From positions 1-64,000 of the forward strand of contig CANLQD010000014.1 in the NCBI GenBank assembly GCA_947493175.1: a stretch of DNA of 64,000 nt. The letters run 5' to 3'. Positions 53,108-62,122 of the stretch are shown here, piece by piece. The DNA comes from an uncultured Flavobacteriaceae bacterium. GTDB taxonomy: Bacteria; Bacteroidota; Bacteroidia; Flavobacteriales; Flavobacteriaceae. Below the pieces are notes generated by a model. It worked only from the letters and a program-made list of their open reading frames with translations, was not told the DNA's origin and ran no database searches. The position numbers were made by a program, and so were the translations under genes. Every line of letters begins with the position of its first letter. Position 1 is the first letter of the stretch.

Positions 53108-53749
53108 ATGGATTTTCAAGTATTTGCACAACGAATCCCAAAAATAAAGAATCTACCGCTACCCGGGGAGGCGTCGCATTATAAAATGGCCCCGGAGTTT
53201 CGCTTGGAAGAGCTGAAAGCGCTTCGGGCAAAGAAACAACACCCTAAAAAAGCCGGGGTAATGGCCTTGTTTTATCCTGATAGCGAAGCACTTACCTGTT
53301 TATTGCTTATTTTACGAAGAACCTATAAAGGGGTACATAGCAATCAGGTGGCCTTTCCGGGCGGAAAAGCCGAGGTAGAAGATGTAAATCTCATGGCTAC
53401 TGCACTTCGGGAGACCCATGAAGAAGTGGGGGTGCATCCTGAACAGATACAAGTCATTAAATCATTGAGTGAAGTCTATATTCCCCCCAGTAATTTTGAA
53501 GTACAACCTTTCCTGGGAATCAGTAATGAAGTGCTTTCTTTTGTCCCGCAGGAGAGTGAGGTGGCCGCCTTATTGGAAGTCCGGCTAACCGATTTTATCG
53601 ATGATGCCAGCTTGTTCACCCAAAACTTGAGTACTTCATATGCTAAGAATGTAGAAGTGCCGGCCTTTTTATTGAACGGCCATACCGTATGGGGCGCTAC
53701 TGCGATGATGTTGAACGAAATCAAAGAGTTGCTAAGACACATATTATAA
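53108..53749 (+). CDS. Nudix hydrolase, CoA pyrophosphatase-like
   Basis: 213 residues. N-terminal 'LPLPGEASHYKMAPEFR' is typical of this flavobacterial subgroup. The Nudix box is 'GGKAEVEDVNLMATALRETHEEVG' (cited in parts, about 79-102): G..E..ALRE..EE.G. It hydrolyses nucleoside diphosphate compounds, most likely CoA-type, in the cytoplasm. Its ATG is 3 bp from the divergent cyclophilin start, so both leaders overlap the other gene's coding region. Confidence 0.92.
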   Translation: MDFQVFAQRIPKIKNLPLPGEASHYKMAPEFRLEELKALRAKKQHPKKAGVMALFYPDSEALTCLLLILRRTYKGVHSNQVAFPGGKAEVEDVNLMATALRETHEEVGVHPEQIQVIKSLSEVYIPPSNFEVQPFLGISNEVLSFVPQESEVAALLEVRLTDFIDDASLFTQNLSTSYAKNVEVPAFLLNGHTVWGATAMMLNEIKELLRHIL

Positions 53750-53826
53750 TCTGTGGGGGCATATCGATTTAGAGGGTGTCTCGCATTGGTAAAGGACCGC
53801 TTTGTATGTTCACAATACTGGTGTGG

Positions 53827-54666
53827 CTACTCTATTTTAATCGACGGCCCTTCTTCGAGATACCCTAGGGATTGCAAAAATCGATCAGCTTTTAATAGGG
53901 TGTCTTTGTACGAGTCAAATTTCCCATAATTGAAAAAACCATGAGCTTTACCCTCATACAGGAATAGGTCGCACCGGCTTCCTACTTTTTCCATCACCAC
54001 CTTGTAGTATTTAACGGTTTCAACCGGGATAAGCCGGTCTTCGGCACCAAGGAATAAAATGGTAGGAGGTGCCCCTTTTTTGATGTTATGTAAGGGGGAA
54101 AATTCTTTATAACCCTTCCCTATTCTTTCATAACCATAGCCTCCGGGACCATTATCTATAACCGGGTTAAAAAGCACCAAAGCATTGGGTCTACAGCTTG
54201 TGTCCAGATGGTCAGTATCTTCGTTAAACCCCTCAATTAGTGCGGTGGCTGCTGCAAGATGGCCGCCTGCCGACCCGCCCGAAGCAATAATTTTATTCGG
54301 GTCAATATGGAATTCGGATGCGTTCTCGCGAATAAATCGAATAGCCGATTTTGCATCCTTAAGCGACTCGAATGGTGTGGTTTCGTGTTTTTGCCGTATT
54401 CGATAATCTACGAGAAAACAGGTTAATCCCCTTTTTGAAAAGTACTCAGCGTGTTTTTTAAAATGCCTTCTATTTCCACCGTTCCATCCGCCTCCAAAAA
54501 AGAAAACGATGGCGGGAGCTTTGCTGGCCGTATCTATAGTTGCCGATTTATATATTTCAAGAAATAGTTTGGTCGTATCGATTTGTTTGTACAGGACCGT
54601 TTCCTGTGAGGCACAGACAAAACTGAAAGCGGTACAAAACAGAAAAAGTGGTATTTTAAAATTCAT
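53827..54666 (-). CDS. exported alpha/beta hydrolase (esterase, BD-FAE-like)
   Basis: 279 residues, signal peptide about 1-19 ('CAS' end). The oxyanion segment 'FFFGGGWNGGN' (55-65) and the nucleophile S132 in 'GGSAGG' (130-135) are clear; the acid ('GAEDRLIP') and the histidine ('GKAHGFF') are further on. The layout fits carbohydrate acyl-esterases acting on acetylated or feruloylated sugars. It stands alone. Confidence 0.88.
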   Translation of the reverse strand: MNFKIPLFLFCTAFSFVCASQETVLYKQIDTTKLFLEIYKSATIDTASKAPAIVFFFGGGWNGGNRRHFKKHAEYFSKRGLTCFLVDYRIRQKHETTPFESLKDAKSAIRFIRENASEFHIDPNKIIASGGSAGGHLAAATALIEGFNEDTDHLDTSCRPNALVLFNPVIDNGPGGYGYERIGKGYKEFSPLHNIKKGAPPTILFLGAEDRLIPVETVKYYKVVMEKVGSRCDLFLYEGKAHGFFNYGKFDSYKDTLLKADRFLQSLGYLEEGPSIKIE

Positions 54667-54727
54667 AGGTACGATTGGTTACTGAGTAAATAGCGTTGTG
54701 TGCCAGAAGAGCGTACGCTTTAGTGTT

Positions 54728-54964
54728 CTAACTGGTAGGAAGCGCATCAAATTCTTTTCTCTTCTGCTCGAACCACTGTTGCATGGCATTCGGAGATTTC
54801 ATCAACTCTTGCATTTTGCCCATGGCCTCTAAGTGACTTTTATCGGCTTTTTGAAACATTTCCATTCCGTGCTTTTTACTCATTTCGGCGATTTGCTCGA
54901 ACGTGTCTGCGTGGAACTTCTGATCACATGCGCCCCCTAATTGTTTACAAGTCATTGTTTTCAT
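54728..54964 (-). CDS. DUF1059-like small protein
   Basis: 78 residues from the ATG at 54964; an upstream start at 54988 adds 8 residues. Begins 'MKTMTCKQLGGACDQKFHA' (1-19), the DUF1059 pattern with two cysteines. The rest is helical, with many Met, Lys and Glu. Function unknown. 20 bp after the SRPBCC gene, so third gene of the ArsR operon. Confidence 0.75.
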   Translation of the reverse strand: MKTMTCKQLGGACDQKFHADTFEQIAEMSKKHGMEMFQKADKSHLEAMGKMQELMKSPNAMQQWFEQKRKEFDALPTS

Positions 54965-54984
54965 AAGATTGCTATTACTGGTTA

Positions 54985-55422
54985 TCAATTTTTTAAAAGT
55001 GTATCAAGTCTATCAAAAACAGAACCCCAACCATTCATGATGCCCAACTTTTCTTGTTGTATCTTGTATTCTTCGGTCGCATGGACTACATGAAACGTAA
55101 AGTCGGTCTTGTTTCCGTTTTTTTTGAATATAGACTGTATTTCAACTCCTTCGGTCATGGGCCTAAAATTGGCAGACGAAACGATTTTTTCAAACTCGAC
55201 TATTTCCATATATTCACCTTCAGCAATAAACTCCTGGCCATTGGGCATTGGCATACAGTACTTCCATTTTCCGCCGACCCTAAAATCATGTTCCATGACT
55301 TTTGTTTTAACTCCTTTAGGGCTCCACCATTGCGAAATGTGCCCAGGTTGTGTCCAAGCTTCCCAGACCAAGTCAATAGGTGCGTCAAAAGTCCGTTTTA
55401 TGGTTATGGTTCGGTTGTTCAT
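54985..55422 (-). CDS. SRPBCC / AHSA1-type ligand-binding protein
   Basis: 145 residues from the ATG at 55422; the longer frame from 55608 overlaps the ArsR gene. START/AHSA1 fold: 'IKRTFDAPIDLVWEAWTQPGHISQWWSPKG' (pieces, about 7-36) and the closing helix 'LGIMNGWGSVFDRLDTLL'. Such proteins bind hydrophobic ligands or act as stress factors. It is 10 bp downstream of the ArsR regulator and almost certainly regulated by it; this ArsR-SRPBCC pairing is common. Confidence 0.9.
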   Translation of the reverse strand: MNNRTITIKRTFDAPIDLVWEAWTQPGHISQWWSPKGVKTKVMEHDFRVGGKWKYCMPMPNGQEFIAEGEYMEIVEFEKIVSSANFRPMTEGVEIQSIFKKNGNKTDFTFHVVHATEEYKIQQEKLGIMNGWGSVFDRLDTLLKN

Positions 55423-55432
55423 TTGATTGTTT

Positions 55433-55762
55433 TTATTGGTTTGAATTTGTTCTAGACTGCAATTTGTTGAGATAATGGTCAAAAGAGTCCAATCTGTCTT
55501 CCCAAAGGTTCTGATATTTTTCGATCCATAAAAAAGCGGGAAGTAAGTTTTTTGCCTGAATGAAGCAAAACCGTTCCCTGCCTTCTTTTCTATAATCAAT
55601 GAGCTCACATTCGTTTAAAATTTTAAGGTGCTTGGAAATGGCGGGTCTGCTAATATCAAATTTTTCCGCTATGGCATTTACCGTAAGGGTTTCTTCCGCC
55701 AATAACTCTATAATGTCCCTTCTTACCGGATCGGCAATTGCCTGAAAAACATCCCTTCTCAT
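55433..55762 (-). CDS. ArsR-family transcriptional repressor
   Basis: 109 residues from the ATG at 55762; a start at 55816 would put the operators inside the gene. Winged helix: 'FQAIADPVRRDIIELLAEE' (6-24), 'LTVNAIAEKFDISRPAISKHLKIL', then a wing ('IDYRKEGRERFCFI') and a C-terminal helix. No metal-binding Cys pair of the ArsR type is present, so it senses something else. It heads the operon with the SRPBCC and DUF1059 genes. Confidence 0.93.
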   Translation of the reverse strand: MRRDVFQAIADPVRRDIIELLAEETLTVNAIAEKFDISRPAISKHLKILNECELIDYRKEGRERFCFIQAKNLLPAFLWIEKYQNLWEDRLDSFDHYLNKLQSRTNSNQ

Positions 55763-55770
55763 CTTATTTA

Positions 55771-55817
55771 GTAACCGATTGGTTACAAATATAAATGTAA
55801 TCATTCGGTTACACAAG
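55771..55817 (-). promoter_or_regulatory. promoter with two palindromic operators for the ArsR operon
   Basis: GTAACCGATTGGTTAC (55771-55786, perfect arms of 6 with spacer 4) and GTAATCATTCGGTTAC (55797-55812, one mismatch) are centred 26 bp apart. On the minus strand the -33 box CTTG (55817-55814) and the -7 box TATATTTG (55793-55786, full consensus) are 20 bases apart. The second palindrome lies between the two boxes and the first over the start site, 9 bp before the ArsR ATG. This is a classical self-repressing arrangement. Confidence 0.75.
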
Positions 55818-56023
55818 ATATTTAGTGTTTAATACTGTTTTGAATCCAACATTTGAATTAGGAAAGGATACCCATTAATGGGTTTGCCCAACCGACGGAT
55901 GGTTTAAATTCAGGGATGCGGGTTAAGTTACTAAAGAAGAAAAATTGAAGTTCAGACGGGAAAAACATCGCAACACCTTAAGCAACCGACCAAAGGTTTT
56001 TCTTGGAGGCTCTTATTGCTTGT

Positions 56024-57742
56024 TTAATGTAGCATGGCAGGAAGCAGAAACTCCTTCAAAATATCCCTAGGTTGGTTGCCCTTTCTATTTCTAAAATTTC
56101 CAGAGGTGATGACCACCACCGATTCCAAGGCGGGAATGATAAAAATAAACTGTCCCCCAGCTCCTCTGGCCTCAATAGATTCAATATGTTTGCCATTGAT
56201 TTCATAGGTGTCGTGCCACCACAAATAGCCATATTCATTTTTGTCCTTTACATCTTGTAATCGTCCATATTTCCCAAACGATTCTTCAACCCAATCTTCA
56301 GGGATGATTTGTGTTCCGTTCCATTGGCCTTTGTTCAGGTATAGCTGTCCAAATTTGAGCAAATCCCGAGGCGTTAGAAGCATGCCCCCACCAAAATAGG
56401 GTGTAATTTCGGAATCATCGGTCTGATTGATATAATTGGTTATCCCCAATGGAGAGAAGAGTTCTTCGTCCATATAAATCTCAAGTGGCTTCTGCAACCG
56501 TTCATTTAAACATACACCCAATAAAAAGGGATTCGCGGAGCCATAATCGGCGAAGGTGCCCGGTTCTTTTACCATGGGCGCCTCCAAAACGGTTCGTAGC
56601 CAAGTATTGGGATTGCTAGGATGTTGGTAATAATCCTCTGATGCTAGATTATTCACATCTAGCCCAGAGCTCATGGTCAATAAATCTTTGATTCTTATTT
56701 TAGATTTTAATGAGTCCTTGGTGTATTGATAGTTCGCGGGAAGGAAGTCGTACAACCGCTCATCGACACTCTTAATAATTTTATCATTGATGGCAATACC
56801 GATCATGGCAGACGAAATACTCTTCGAACCAGATCGTAGATCATGCGGAATAGTAGCGTTAAACCCATCAAAATAGGTTTCGAATACCAATTTGTTTTCT
56901 TTTGCGATAAGAATACTATGGGTATTGACAAGTTTTTTAGCGTGAATGCTACTTATGACTTCAAGCAATTTGCTCTGGTCAATTCCATAATCATTGATGT
57001 TGGCCGTCATCCAGCCATCGTTCAGTTCGACCGGGGTGTCGGTGTTTTGGGTTTGATCTACTGGTTCCGATCTGTACTCCCAACCGTCTTCAGTATGCGT
57101 TAAACTTGTCTTTGTAATTAAAGCATCGGCCAATAAAATCTCTAGCTCAATAGCATGCTCCAATAGTTTTGCGCGAAACTTAAATCCTGTCATAAGATCT
57201 CTGAATAAGAGTATATTTCCATTCTTTTTGAAATCGCTGGACCATGCCCCTCTAAATCTTTGATCTCCAAAAAAGGGATAAGCCATCAGATTGCCTTCAT
57301 CGGTATGCTCTACGTAAAGCATCACATCGTCTGACTGCAAGCCGTTGTCCAACATGAAAGGGTTCCAAGCACCCGCAAATACCTCATTGCCTACATTTGG
57401 TAAATGAATATGGTAGAGCAACTTTCCAGTTTTAACAAACCCAGTGAGCGCCTGTCCGTTCTGATCGTTCTTTAAATTGAAAAACAGCTGTTGCCCTATA
57501 TTGAATTTTAAATAGTCGCTGCTTGTAGACTCTAAATTTTTATCGACAAGAATCTGGTCATTGGCAATTGTAAGGTGGTAGTTATTGCTTTCCAGTTTCT
57601 CCAAGGTTACCTTAAAGTTGAAACTTTTTTTATTTGGTAGATGGCCTATCCACTCTCCTCCATAGTCTTGCTCGTCATTTTGCACACAGCTCATCAAGGT
57701 TGAGAAAGACAGAAAAAATAACATCGTTAGGTATTTGCGCAT
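56024..57742 (-). CDS. serine hydrolase of the class C beta-lactamase family, lipoprotein
   Basis: 572 residues. Lipoprotein signal with C19 ('STLMSC'). Residues about 25-215 are a beta-rich domain not typical of the family. The hydrolase domain is about 240-560 with S304 and K307 ('RSGSKSIS') and Y400-G-S402 ('DYGSANP'), where the third residue is Ser in place of Asn. Likely an esterase or peptidase, not a true beta-lactamase. TATATTTG on the minus strand at 57770-57763 is a full -7 box 21 bp upstream, without a clear -33 box. Confidence 0.9.
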   Translation of the reverse strand: MRKYLTMLFFLSFSTLMSCVQNDEQDYGGEWIGHLPNKKSFNFKVTLEKLESNNYHLTIANDQILVDKNLESTSSDYLKFNIGQQLFFNLKNDQNGQALTGFVKTGKLLYHIHLPNVGNEVFAGAWNPFMLDNGLQSDDVMLYVEHTDEGNLMAYPFFGDQRFRGAWSSDFKKNGNILLFRDLMTGFKFRAKLLEHAIELEILLADALITKTSLTHTEDGWEYRSEPVDQTQNTDTPVELNDGWMTANINDYGIDQSKLLEVISSIHAKKLVNTHSILIAKENKLVFETYFDGFNATIPHDLRSGSKSISSAMIGIAINDKIIKSVDERLYDFLPANYQYTKDSLKSKIRIKDLLTMSSGLDVNNLASEDYYQHPSNPNTWLRTVLEAPMVKEPGTFADYGSANPFLLGVCLNERLQKPLEIYMDEELFSPLGITNYINQTDDSEITPYFGGGMLLTPRDLLKFGQLYLNKGQWNGTQIIPEDWVEESFGKYGRLQDVKDKNEYGYLWWHDTYEINGKHIESIEARGAGGQFIFIIPALESVVVITSGNFRNRKGNQPRDILKEFLLPAMLH

Positions 57743-57807
57743 AGTTGAAGTGATTTATATTGCAAATATAGGGTTCGGTAAGGGCTAAAAATTGTACCAG
57801 ATTAACA

Positions 57808-58620
57808 TCAGGAGTTTTTCTTCACTATTTTTCGATAGTGGCTAGGATTCATATTGAAATAGGATTTGAACACCCGATTAAAATGGCTTTGATCAGAAAA
57901 GCCCGATTGATGGGCAATTTGGGTCAATGAATAATTCGGGTCCAATAAAAGTGGGATAGCCTTCTTTAATTTTAATTGCCTAAGATATGCTCCCAGATTG
58001 GTGGCGAAGTATTTTGGAGCCGCTCTTGAAATGTGTACAGGATGAATACCGATTTGTTCTGATAGGTATTGGAGATTTAGGTCGGAAACATCATAATGCA
58101 ACAACTCTTTTAGCTTAAATATCCAATCGGGAGCGTTTTGGTTATTAACATCTTTTTCAGTTCCCAAAACTTCGCAAATTTGTAATAGCAATGCTTCTAT
58201 TGCTACCTTACTGTAGGCATCTGAAACATTAAATTCGTGATACAATTTTGCAAAGAGGAAATGCATCTCCGGATTTTCAATCAACCGGCTCCCTTCCAAT
58301 AGGTGTAAATCTATATTATTCGCTTTAAACCAGTTTTTTTCTATTTCTAGATGAAAACCGCTGGCCTTTTTGGAATACTTGGTGCCGTAGTGCGATTCTT
58401 GCCAATTATTGAACATAATGCTCCCCGATGGGCACAGGGTTTTGACCCGAGTGTTGCAATCGATCATATTACCGTGAAGCACAAACATGAAATACGGATT
58501 TTCATGATAATGCCAAGGTGTTTGATCTATGTGGTAATTGTATTGCGATAAGGTAATGCCACCAAAAGAAATTTCTAAATCCTGATTCCCATAATACCTT
58601 CCCTTTGTTAAAATTTCCAT
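57808..58620 (-). CDS. AraC-family transcriptional regulator
   Basis: 270 residues. A cupin-like N-terminal sensor (about 20-110, 'YHENPYFMFVLHGNMIDC'). The AraC helix-turn-helix pair is in the last 100 residues: 'LSEQIGIHPVHISRAAPKYF' and 'LTQIAHQSGFSDQSHFNRVFKSYFNMNPSHYRK' (cited in parts). A sugar- or stress-responsive activator; target unknown. The neighbouring serine hydrolase, 66 bp downstream on the same strand, may be regulated by it. Confidence 0.92.
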   Translation of the reverse strand: MEILTKGRYYGNQDLEISFGGITLSQYNYHIDQTPWHYHENPYFMFVLHGNMIDCNTRVKTLCPSGSIMFNNWQESHYGTKYSKKASGFHLEIEKNWFKANNIDLHLLEGSRLIENPEMHFLFAKLYHEFNVSDAYSKVAIEALLLQICEVLGTEKDVNNQNAPDWIFKLKELLHYDVSDLNLQYLSEQIGIHPVHISRAAPKYFATNLGAYLRQLKLKKAIPLLLDPNYSLTQIAHQSGFSDQSHFNRVFKSYFNMNPSHYRKIVKKNS

Positions 58621-58832
58621 CTGTTATCGAGATTGCGGCCAATACCTTGTTTTACGCTCTTCCAAAACACCAACTTATCATTCCAAGATAGCATACCTAA
58701 ACAGATGATGTGCTGATCTATCTTTACTGTTAGGACTTACCGCGATGGCTGTCACTGATACCATTGAATAGTACCAAAGCCTATTTAAGCGAATGCCGTA
58801 TGGAAGAATATCACAAACCGGATGGTTAAGAC

Positions 58833-60449
58833 TTAATCTTTCTTTATCTCTTCATACGTGAACTTGCTCTTTTTCCAATCGATCAAGGGAGAAGGGTAGT
58901 ACTTAACGTTCATTCGGTCTAGAAACGGGGCTTGGTTGGCCAAACGAACTTTGTAGTTCTCCCAATCGCGGTTTTCCTTTGGGGTCCAACTTAGCTCGGC
59001 GTAGCCAATGGCGCGTGGGAAGGCCAAATATTCCAGTTCATCAATATTGCTAATGGTCTCGGACCATAGGGGAGCCTCTAAACCTAGAATATGTTCCATG
59101 GGAATGCCCTCATATTCCTCAGGGGTCCATATGTAAGCCGAATCTGTGGGAATGTAAGCGGCCCAATGCAGCCCATGTTTGGAGAGGGTGTCATATTGCA
59201 TATCGAGGTAGGCCTTCTTGGCGGGAGACATGATGATTTTCATACCCTTGTCCAACGCCAATTGTGCATTCTCTTTACTGGCCCAAAATTGAGAAATGGC
59301 AGTGCTGTCGATGCCGGCGGTTGCGATTTCGTCCCATCCGATCATCCGCTTTCCATGTTTCTGCACAATTTTCTCCACTTTTTCGACAAAGTGGATATAG
59401 TCGCTCTTCTTGGTTACATGGCTTTCGTCCCCGCCGATATGAAAATAAGGGCCGGGAGAGAGCGCAGCGATTTCGCCTACCACATCATCGATAAAAGCGT
59501 ATACGGTGTCTTTTCGCGTATCGAAAGTGCTAAAGCCGACCCGCATTCCCTCATACAATTCAGGGGTTTTTCCATTACCGTTCAGAAAAGGGTAGGAGAC
59601 CGATGCCGCATTGGTATGCCCCGGCATATCAATTTCGGGTACAATGGTGATATGGTGTTTAGCAGCATAGGCCACCAGATCCTTATAATCTTCCTGGGTA
59701 TAAAACCCACCAGCTTCGCCACCTACTTCTGTGCTGCCGCCCACTTCGGTGAGCTTTGGCCACGATTTTATTTCAATACGCCAACCTTGATCATCCGATA
59801 GGTGTAGGTGCAGCACATTGTATTTGTAATAGGCCAATAGGTCAATATACTTCTTAACATCTTCCACGCTAAAAAAATGGCGCGCTACGTCTAACATGGA
59901 ACCGCGGTATTCAAAAGACGGACTATCCACAATCTTACCAGTAGGAATCGTCCATACCGGATATTCGGCCAAGGTATCGTTTGGGACTTCTGAAATAATT
60001 TGCCGCAAGGTCTGAACACCTCGAAAGGCTCCTTCTGGGGTGTTGGAGTTCAAAATAACAGAGTCTGGCGTCACATAAAGTTGATACGCCTCGGGAGCAT
60101 CGTGTTCCAAACTGTCGGATCGATGGATGTAAATGACCCCTTCTTGATTTTCGGAAGGAGTGCCGTTGACGGAAAGGTCCAATTTGGTTTTCGCTTGAAT
60201 CTTTTCAGCTAAAAACCCTGCTACATCTATGAATCCGGTGGCGGTCTCCGAGGTATGGATGGCGGTAAATTGATCTAAGGCAAAACCGCCTTCCGTAGTG
60301 ATTACTTTCAAGGGTTTTGGAATCATGTTTTGAGCGGCCAAATCGGTTTTTGGAAACTGCAATACCCGTTTGTTTTTTTCTTTTTCACATGACAATATAA
60401 GGATGATGCCGAGTAATAGTACAAAGCTTCTATTCAAATGAGATATCAT
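58833..60449 (-). CDS. beta-N-acetylhexosaminidase (GH20), lipoprotein
   Basis: 538 residues. Lipoprotein signal with C21 ('LILSC'). GH20 domain 2 (about 40-175) is followed by the TIM barrel (about 176-510) with 'HLHLSDDQGWRIE' (214-226), 'EIDMPGH' and the catalytic pair D341-E342 in 'HIGGDESH'. It releases GlcNAc or GalNAc from glycans, on the cell surface or in the periplasm. It is the last gene of a run with SGNH and esterase genes and an aquaglyceroporin. Confidence 0.95.
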   Translation of the reverse strand: MISHLNRSFVLLLGIILILSCEKEKNKRVLQFPKTDLAAQNMIPKPLKVITTEGGFALDQFTAIHTSETATGFIDVAGFLAEKIQAKTKLDLSVNGTPSENQEGVIYIHRSDSLEHDAPEAYQLYVTPDSVILNSNTPEGAFRGVQTLRQIISEVPNDTLAEYPVWTIPTGKIVDSPSFEYRGSMLDVARHFFSVEDVKKYIDLLAYYKYNVLHLHLSDDQGWRIEIKSWPKLTEVGGSTEVGGEAGGFYTQEDYKDLVAYAAKHHITIVPEIDMPGHTNAASVSYPFLNGNGKTPELYEGMRVGFSTFDTRKDTVYAFIDDVVGEIAALSPGPYFHIGGDESHVTKKSDYIHFVEKVEKIVQKHGKRMIGWDEIATAGIDSTAISQFWASKENAQLALDKGMKIIMSPAKKAYLDMQYDTLSKHGLHWAAYIPTDSAYIWTPEEYEGIPMEHILGLEAPLWSETISNIDELEYLAFPRAIGYAELSWTPKENRDWENYKVRLANQAPFLDRMNVKYYPSPLIDWKKSKFTYEEIKKD

Positions 60450-60538
60450 TTTGTTGTTTTTAGAATTGATGTTCGTTCCTTTTTGGTTGCGTTCTATTCG
60501 TTATTCCCTTGACAGATGACCATAGTGAAAATGGCACC

Positions 60539-61198
60539 TTAATTCACATAATTTTTGAGCACATCGTACCAAATGGCATACCCTTGGGCATTCATATGCA
60601 GGCCGTCTTTGATAAAAAGTTCTTCTTTCAGCTTGCGACCGTTCAACATGGGTTTCCATACATCGGCATATTCGATGAGGGCTTCTTTTTTGCTGAGTCT
60701 TTTGAATTTGCGGTTTAGCTTTTTGTAGTGCTTTTTTAAATCCCATCGGGCAATACTGGGTTTGGCCGAAATCAGTACGATCTGGGTAGCGGGATCCTGA
60801 GCAAAAATACGATGGATGACTTCCCGAGTGGTTGCAATAATGGCCTTGGGTTTTTTTGAAGCCGCGATATCATTATCACCTTCATAGATAAACACTTTTT
60901 TTGGTTTAAATCGAAGTACCAATGCCTCGGAATGCATTAATAGATCGGAGGTTTGTGACCCTCCGAAACCAGTGTTGACGATTTGATAATCGGGAAAACG
61001 CTCATCCAGATTCTTCCAAATTCGTATACTGGAGCTTCCGGTAAATACAATGGTTTCTTTAGAGGCGTCCCAGAGGGTGTCGTATTTCTGTTGGATTTCC
61101 AAAACTTCATCTTGAAACCTGTCCGCATGCTGGCTGCGCAGATTGGTGATCATAAAAAGAAATACGAGGGTCAGGATACCCTTGTATTCGTAGCTCAT
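60539..61198 (-). CDS. exported SGNH/GDSL hydrolase
   Basis: 219 residues from the ATG at 61198, which opens into a signal peptide (about 1-22); a start at 61222 adds 8 residues and lies 2 bp from the esterase gene. Motifs: 'VFTGSSSIRIW' (block I, Ser nucleophile), 'NTGFGGS' (block II), 'YEGDNDI' (block III, N) and 'DGLHMNAQGY' (block V, D and H). Likely a carbohydrate esterase acting on acetylated glycans. Between the esterase and GH20 genes. Confidence 0.9.
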   Translation of the reverse strand: MSYEYKGILTLVFLFMITNLRSQHADRFQDEVLEIQQKYDTLWDASKETIVFTGSSSIRIWKNLDERFPDYQIVNTGFGGSQTSDLLMHSEALVLRFKPKKVFIYEGDNDIAASKKPKAIIATTREVIHRIFAQDPATQIVLISAKPSIARWDLKKHYKKLNRKFKRLSKKEALIEYADVWKPMLNGRKLKEELFIKDGLHMNAQGYAIWYDVLKNYVN

Positions 61199-61224
61199 AT
61201 GGAAGGCTTGTACAGATGACATGC

Positions 61225-62106
61225 TTAGTTGGTTTTTTTTACGACTGTTATTCCTTCTGCAACCGACCAATCGTAAAATCGGGCGATCCAACTATCCGAC
61301 GGCAATCCTTGTTGTTTCATGCCAAAACCATGTCCGCCCTTGGCGTACATATGCAGTCCTACTGGTTTGCCTGCTTTCAACCAAGAGGCATAGAGTTCGG
61401 TGCTACCGCCCGCCAATCCCAAAGGGTCATCGGTGGCGCAGATAATGAGCATGGGAGGGGCATCTGCCGGCACTTCCTTCACCGGCATAGCATAGGTCCA
61501 AGTATACACGGGTACTATAAAATCAGGGCGATTCTCTTTGCCATAACCGTAGGTGACCCCCATGGTAACGGCCCCACCCGCGGAAAAGCCCATAAAGCCA
61601 ATTTTACCAGGGTCTATCGAAAAGGTTTCCGCATTTTCGCGAACATAGCGAACCGCTGAAAGACCATCGGCTACGGAATAAGGCATCACCGGTGCTACTT
61701 TCCGTAAAATTTTTCCTGGATCGGGAGAACTGTCATCCGTGATATCTTGTACGCCGTCTTCTCCGGTCGGTACTAGTCTGTATTTTAAAACGAAGGCAGT
61801 AATACCCTTTTGGTTCAACCATTTGGCCACATCGGTTCCCTCACTTTGAATGCTGAGGGCATAGAGCCCACCACCAGGAGCAATGACTACCGCGGTTCCG
61901 TTGGGTTGTTTCGGGCGAAAAACTTCCATTGTAGGTACCGATACATTCGTGACTACCTGATTGTCCCAAATCTGGGAATAATACTCCTTTTCAGGATGGT
62001 CCCAAGTGACATCCGCAGCTTTTTCATGAGGCACTTCAATGATTTCCTGTGCAATTCCGAAAGCTGCCATACTAGTCATGATGATGAATAAAAAGAGTTG
62101 TTTCAT
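61225..62106 (-). CDS. exported alpha/beta hydrolase (acetyl-esterase-like)
   Basis: 293 residues, signal peptide about 1-19 ('GIAQ'). 'VVIAPGGGLYALS' (73-85) is the oxyanion segment and S175 in 'GFSAGG' (173-178) the nucleophile, with 'ICATDDPLGLAGGS' carrying the acid and 'GGHGFGM' the histidine. Resembles acetyl xylan esterase-type enzymes. Starts 16 bp after the aquaporin gene stop; the SGNH gene follows closely. Confidence 0.9.
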   Translation of the reverse strand: MKQLFLFIIMTSMAAFGIAQEIIEVPHEKAADVTWDHPEKEYYSQIWDNQVVTNVSVPTMEVFRPKQPNGTAVVIAPGGGLYALSIQSEGTDVAKWLNQKGITAFVLKYRLVPTGEDGVQDITDDSSPDPGKILRKVAPVMPYSVADGLSAVRYVRENAETFSIDPGKIGFMGFSAGGAVTMGVTYGYGKENRPDFIVPVYTWTYAMPVKEVPADAPPMLIICATDDPLGLAGGSTELYASWLKAGKPVGLHMYAKGGHGFGMKQQGLPSDSWIARFYDWSVAEGITVVKKTN

Positions 62107-62122
62107 ATGATTCTGGTTTTAT

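Noticed and set aside
59091..59801. Open frame of 236 codons on the plus strand
   Set aside because: Antisense to the GH20 gene, whose catalytic motifs are intact.
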